Origin: Chromatiales bacterium
GTDB taxonomy: Bacteria; Pseudomonadota; Gammaproteobacteria; Steroidobacterales; GCA-2729495
DNA length: 64,000 bases
Reading direction: 5' to 3'
NCBI GenBank assembly: GCA_020351875.1
Contig: CP070671.1
Coordinates: 3,260,834-3,324,833, forward strand
Made by a program: the position numbers and the translations under genes. The notes beneath the pieces were generated by a model, which had not been told where the DNA came from, did not search any database, and saw only the letters and a list, made by a program, of their open reading frames with translations. Every line of letters begins with the position of its first letter. The stretch's first letter is position 1. This document shows positions 60,922 to 64,000 of the stretch, piece by piece.

Positions 60922-61575
60922 TCATGCATAACATTGGGTCTGCTCCAGAATGGCTCGCACCGATTCCGGCACCAGGAAACGGGGGTCGCCACCGCGGGCC
61001 ACGAGTTCGCGGATGGCTGTGGAGGAAATATCCAGCGCGGTGACCGGGTGCACGTAAACGCGCCCTGCGCCGGCCCTCAGGTCACCCGGCTCGTCCGTCC
61101 GGCGGGCCGCCAGCCAGTCGCCGAGCAAACCGGTCGTGGGTGGCTCCCACCCGGGCCGGTGGGCCACCATGAAATGCGTGTAATCCGGCAGTTCCTCGGA
61201 CCGGTGCCAGTCGGGAAGCCCCAGGAACGCATCCATGCCGAGGATCAGCACGAAGCTCTGGCCGGGCAGCTCCTCGCGCAGGGACCGCAGCGTGTCGATG
61301 GTGTAGGAGGCACCGCCGCGACGCAGTTCGCGATCATCGACACTGAACAAACTCACGTCACCGATAGCCGCCTCCAGCATCTGCACCCGCAGGTTGGAAG
61401 CGGCGCGCGGCGCCTCGCGATGGGGGGGCAGGTGCGAGGGCAAAAAGCGCAAGCCAGCAAGATCCAGGAGTTCGCAGGCTTCCAGTGCTGTGCGCAAGTG
61501 GCCAAGATGAACCGGATCGAAGCTGCCCCCGTACAGACCGACCGGCCCACTCGCGGCATCCGTCGCTGCGCTCAC
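60922..61575 (-). CDS. nadD: Nicotinate-nucleotide adenylyltransferase
   Basis: 217 residues. Makes deamido-NAD from nicotinate mononucleotide and ATP. Marks: GLYGGSFDPVHLGHLRTAL (nucleotide-binding HxGH), FLPSHLPPHR, SFVLILGMDAFLGLPDWH and the C-terminal ISSTAIRELVARGGDPRFLVPESV (ISST). Overlaps holA by 4 nt. Standard neighbour of rsfS and rlmH. Confidence 0.96.
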   Translation of the reverse strand: MSAATDAASGPVGLYGGSFDPVHLGHLRTALEACELLDLAGLRFLPSHLPPHREAPRAASNLRVQMLEAAIGDVSLFSVDDRELRRGGASYTIDTLRSLREELPGQSFVLILGMDAFLGLPDWHRSEELPDYTHFMVAHRPGWEPPTTGLLGDWLAARRTDEPGDLRAGAGRVYVHPVTALDISSTAIRELVARGGDPRFLVPESVRAILEQTQCYA

Positions 61576-62600
61576 GCAGTCTCCGCCTGCAGGGTCGCGC
61601 CACCCGCCAGCGCCAGCGTCAGTTCCAGTAACGCATTCCAGGGCTGACCTTTGCGCGCCCCCTTCACGACGCGGTCCGCGGCCGCCGCCTGGCGTAACAG
61701 GCGCCGGGCACCTGCCACACCGACGCGCCGCGCTGCGCTCCCGACGAGCGATTCGCGCGAACTCCAGACACCGGCCGCCGACAGGGCGCGCGACAGCGGT
61801 GCGCCTTGTCCGGCGTGGTGGGTTACCGTGCGCAACGTGGTGAGCTCCCGTACGAGGCTCCAGAGCACCAGCGTCGGTGCCACACCTTCCTGTTCCAGGT
61901 GCCTGAGTACGCGCGTGGCGCGTTCGCTGTCGCCGGCCAGCGCAGCATCAGCGAACTGAAAAACATCGTAACGGGCACCATCGGCGACGGCGGCGCGAAC
62001 GGCATCCACATCCACGCATTTCCCGCCGGCAAGCAGCACGAGCTTGTCGATCTCCTGCTTCGCCGCCAGCAGGTTACCTTCCACTCGCGCGGCGAGCAGC
62101 TCCACCGCCGGCGGGTCGCATTCCAGCCCGGCCGCCCGCAAGCGTGCCGCGAGCCAACCGGGCAGTTCACCTGCGTCCGGCGGGCGGAGTGGCACCCACA
62201 TGCCGGCCTCTGCCAGGCATTTCACCCACTTGGCTTTCGCTGCTCTGCTGCTCAGCGCCGGCGTCATGATCACGACCACCTTGTCCGGCGGCGGATCGGC
62301 CGCCAGCGCAACGAGACGCCGTGCACCGACATCACCCGGCTTGCCCGTGGGCAGGCGCAATTCCACCAGCTGTGATTCAGCGAACAGGGACAGGTTGTCG
62401 AGATTGCGCTGCAACACGTCCCAGTCGAAACCACGCTCGGCGACGTAGCGCTCGCGGCCGCCAAAACCGGCTTTCCTGGCCGCGGCGCGAATCGCATCGA
62501 GGGCCTCTTCCACCAGCAACGGCTCGTCACCCGACAACAGGTAAATCGGGGCCAGACCGGCGCGAAGCTTGGCGGGTAATTGACGGAGGGTTAGCCGCAC
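61572..62600 (-). CDS. holA: DNA polymerase III delta subunit
   Basis: 342 residues from GTG 62600, chosen because VRLTLRQLPAKLRAGLAPIY aligns to the start of E. coli HolA and the upstream ORF start is within the Trm112 gene. Clamp-loader subunit that opens the beta clamp. Marks: YLLSGDEPLLVEEALDAIR, VEGNLLAAKQEIDKLVLL, ADGARYDVFQFADAALAGD. lptE, which usually precedes holA, is not present here; Trm112 lies 4 nt upstream. Confidence 0.93.
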   Translation of the reverse strand: MRLTLRQLPAKLRAGLAPIYLLSGDEPLLVEEALDAIRAAARKAGFGGRERYVAERGFDWDVLQRNLDNLSLFAESQLVELRLPTGKPGDVGARRLVALAADPPPDKVVVIMTPALSSRAAKAKWVKCLAEAGMWVPLRPPDAGELPGWLAARLRAAGLECDPPAVELLAARVEGNLLAAKQEIDKLVLLAGGKCVDVDAVRAAVADGARYDVFQFADAALAGDSERATRVLRHLEQEGVAPTLVLWSLVRELTTLRTVTHHAGQGAPLSRALSAAGVWSSRESLVGSAARRVGVAGARRLLRQAAAADRVVKGARKGQPWNALLELTLALAGGATLQAETA

Positions 62601-62604
62601 GCGA

Positions 62605-62862
62605 TCAGCCGGCCACCTGGCTCCACTGAATGCTTTCCTCGGCCAGCAGGATCGGAATACCGTCGCGAACCGGGTAGACCAGGCGGCCGTCACGGCTGAT
62701 CAGGGCTTCGCCAAAGTCTTCCTCGACCGCTTCGTCCGACGCATTCTTGACCGCACCGTTGCGGATGGCTGCGTTGAGAGTATCGAGACGCGCAGCATCC
62801 AGTATCTCGAGGGGGAGACGGGTAACGGGGCAGCAGATGATGTCCAGCAGATTCTTATCCAT
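62605..62862 (-). CDS. Trm112 family protein
   Basis: 85 residues from ATG 62862 (alternative ATG 62889). [17 protein letters not shown] at the start and [20 protein letters not shown] at the end are the Trm112/YcaR signatures, of a small zinc-ribbon-like fold that in eukaryotes activates methyltransferases; the bacterial form has few cysteines. It precedes holA by 4 nt. Confidence 0.92.
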   Translation of the reverse strand: MDKNLLDIICCPVTRLPLEILDAARLDTLNAAIRNGAVKNASDEAVEEDFGEALISRDGRLVYPVRDGIPILLAEESIQWSQVAG

Positions 62863-62904
62863 CAGCGTGGCAGCGACACTCGAAATCAATATAGCACAAG
62901 GCCT

Positions 62905-63138
62905 TCAGGGCCCCTTCCGCCGCGATGCGGCAGGCCGCTCGGGGACCGGATCGTACCCACCGGGGGCAAAGGGATGGCAACGGGCGAGCCGGCGCAGGCT
63001 CAGCCAGCCGCCGCGCACCAGCCCGAAGCGGTCGATGGCCTCGCGGGCGTAGGCCGAGCAGGTGGGCTGAAAACGACACCGTGACCCGAGCAGCGGCGAG
63101 ACGTAGCGCTGGTAAACGCCGATCAGCCACCCGGCCAC
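62905..63138 (-). CDS. yidD: Membrane protein insertion efficiency factor YidD
   Basis: 77 residues. Marks: [30 protein letters not shown] and '[14 protein letters not shown]', the HAH/YidD signature with conserved Cys. Inner-membrane-associated factor that assists YidC-dependent insertion. Here it is not with rnpA-yidC, its usual place, but between Trm112 and sufE. Bases 63139-63181 separate it from sufE. Confidence 0.94.
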   Translation of the reverse strand: MAGWLIGVYQRYVSPLLGSRCRFQPTCSAYAREAIDRFGLVRGGWLSLRRLARCHPFAPGGYDPVPERPAASRRKGP

Positions 63139-63181
63139 CGCCGCGGCACGTCCCGATGGCTGCGCACCGCCGCGCAGCGGT

Positions 63182-63625
63182 TTAGCCGGCTCCGGCAGCG
63201 GCCACCTCCTCCGCGGCGGCCTTGATCGCCTGGACCATCGCGTTCAGTCCGTTGCTGCGCGTCGGGCTCAGGTGTGCGTCCAGGCCGATCTCGGCAATGA
63301 AACCCGGTGGCGTCGTGACGATTTCGCGGGCATTTCTGCCGTTATACACCCGCATCAGGATCGCGATCAGGCCGGACACGATGGCCGAATCGCTGATCGC
63401 CTGGAAATTGAGTCGCCCGTCACTGGGCTCTGTGTGCAGCCAGACCCGCGACTGGCAGCCCTTCAGCAGCTTGTCTTCCGTGCGCCAGTCGGCCGGGAAT
63501 TCCGGCAGTTTGCGTCCCATGTCGATGATGTACTGGTATCGATCGACCCAGTTGTCGAAGAAACTGAATTCGTCAATCAGTTCCCGCTGTGCCTGCTCGA
63601 TGTCGCCCACGCCGTAATCACTCAC
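63182..63625 (-). CDS. sufE: SufE family cysteine desulfuration protein
   Basis: 147 residues. Accepts persulfide sulfur from SufS on C57 in [14 protein letters not shown]. Other marks: [20 protein letters not shown] and [33 protein letters not shown]. The start overlaps the cysS stop by 8 nt, coupling cysteine activation and sulfur transfer genes. Confidence 0.95.
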   Translation of the reverse strand: MSDYGVGDIEQAQRELIDEFSFFDNWVDRYQYIIDMGRKLPEFPADWRTEDKLLKGCQSRVWLHTEPSDGRLNFQAISDSAIVSGLIAILMRVYNGRNAREIVTTPPGFIAEIGLDAHLSPTRSNGLNAMVQAIKAAAEEVAAAGAG

Positions 63626-64000
63626 CCGCTGCAGCCCGGCGCCAGCGCGCCCCGTCCGGACCGTCTTCGATCAGTATCCCGCGCCCGGTCAGCTCGTCAC
63701 GAATCCGGTCGGCTTCCGCGAAGTCGCGCTGCTCGCGCGCTGCCTGGCGGGCAGCGACCAGCGCCTCGATTTCCGCATCTTCACCGGCCGATTCGGCGCC
63801 GCCGCGGCACCAGGCCTCCGGGTCCGCCGACAACAGCCCCAGCAGTTCGGCGCTGGCCCGCAGCCGCGCGGCAATGTCGGCCCGCCGCTCCGGGTCGTCG
63901 CAGCGATTCAGGTCACGGGCGAGATCGAACAGCGCCGCCAGGGCCCGCGGCGTGTTCAGGTCGTCTTCCAGCGCGTCCAGGAAAGCGTCGTCGGGCGCGG
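63618..64000 (-). CDS. cysS: Cysteinyl-tRNA synthetase, C-terminal part (cut by window end)
   Basis: The frame runs off the window at 64000; about 127 codons of a ~460-residue enzyme are visible. They carry FLDALEDDLNTPRALAALFD and 'AREQRDFAEADRIRDELTGRGILIEDGPDGARW', the DALR-like helical region and the AxRDELxxxGIxLEDxxxGTxW ending typical of CysRS. Overlaps sufE by 8 nt. Confidence 0.93.
   Translation of the reverse strand, partial: APDDAFLDALEDDLNTPRALAALFDLARDLNRCDDPERRADIAARLRASAELLGLLSADPEAWCRGGAESAGEDAEIEALVAARQAAREQRDFAEADRIRDELTGRGILIEDGPDGARWRRAAAGE

Noticed and set aside
1-64000. CRISPR arrays, transposases, integrases, toxin-antitoxin pairs, restriction systems
   Set aside because: Looked for and not found; the gene content is ordinary chromosomal housekeeping and envelope genes.

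Overview
The window is a gene-dense, high-G+C chromosomal segment from a gammaproteobacterium. The evidence is the 6S RNA gene between zapA and the 5-formyltetrahydrofolate cyclo-ligase gene, the ygfB-pepP-ubiH-ubiI order, a Crp/Vfr-type regulator, rplM-rpsI, and the holA-nadD-rsfS-rlmH-maf-rng-yhdP-nitrilase-tldD block. No plasmid, phage, transposase, integrase or CRISPR signature was seen. A free-living, probably aquatic lineage outside the Enterobacterales is likely, but the genus cannot be named from the sequence.

Layout. 1-7.2 kb: end of an RND efflux pump, a small ORF, a SOUL haem-binding protein, a DUF2189 membrane protein, two secreted proteins and an ABC exporter. 7.4-10.6 kb: a MarR-like regulator and a sulfite-reductase operon (DUF2849, cysI, DUF934). 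10.6-21.4 kb: an MMPL/RND transporter with an acidic tetrapeptide array, a beta-propeller protein, a degenerate-GGDEF/EAL protein overlapping a TlpA-like lipoprotein, an LEA14-like lipoprotein, an aldo/keto reductase, a DUF423 protein and an exported NmrA-like protein. 21.4-23.5 kb: copy A of a stem-loop repeat, a flavin amine oxidase, and the stump of a TonB-dependent receptor. 23.5-32.8 kb: a tandem glycine riboswitch followed by gcvT-gcvH-gcvPA-gcvPB, a PfkB kinase, a large protease resembling eukaryotic Nma111, and an M23 peptidase, all on one strand and tightly packed. 32.8-39.6 kb: ygfB-pepP-ubiH-ubiI followed by a transglutaminase-like/7TM protein and an ATP-grasp ligase. 39.7-48.9 kb: cell-division factors, 6S RNA, folate enzyme, a Lys/Arg-repeat histone H1-like protein, rpiA, tRNA-Gln, rplM-rpsI, coq7, crp, rpe, djlA, purC and a YihY protein. 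48.9-49.5 kb: copy B of the stem-loop repeat. 49.5-64 kb: pmbA, purE and the long conserved block tldD-nitrilase-yhdP-rng-maf-rlmH-rsfS-nadD-holA-Trm112-yidD-sufE-cysS.

How the genes work together. The riboswitch should couple glycine cleavage to glycine level; C1 units made there connect to folate recycling by the cyclo-ligase. UbiH, UbiI and Coq7 supply the ring hydroxylations of ubiquinone synthesis. TldD and PmbA form one protease although purE and a small membrane-protein gene separate them.

Most unusual observations: (1) two intergenic copies, 28 kb apart and each between convergent genes, of an element whose ~91-nt loop is 80/91 identical while the flanking arms differ in sequence yet still pair within each copy; (2) an Nma111-like double-trypsin, multi-PDZ protease embedded in a glycine-riboswitch operon; (3) a TonB-receptor tail overlapping the start of an amine oxidase; (4) length-variable repeat tracts inside three genes (acidic array in the MMPL transporter, 63-nt repeats in the H1-like gene, poly-Gly in ygfB).
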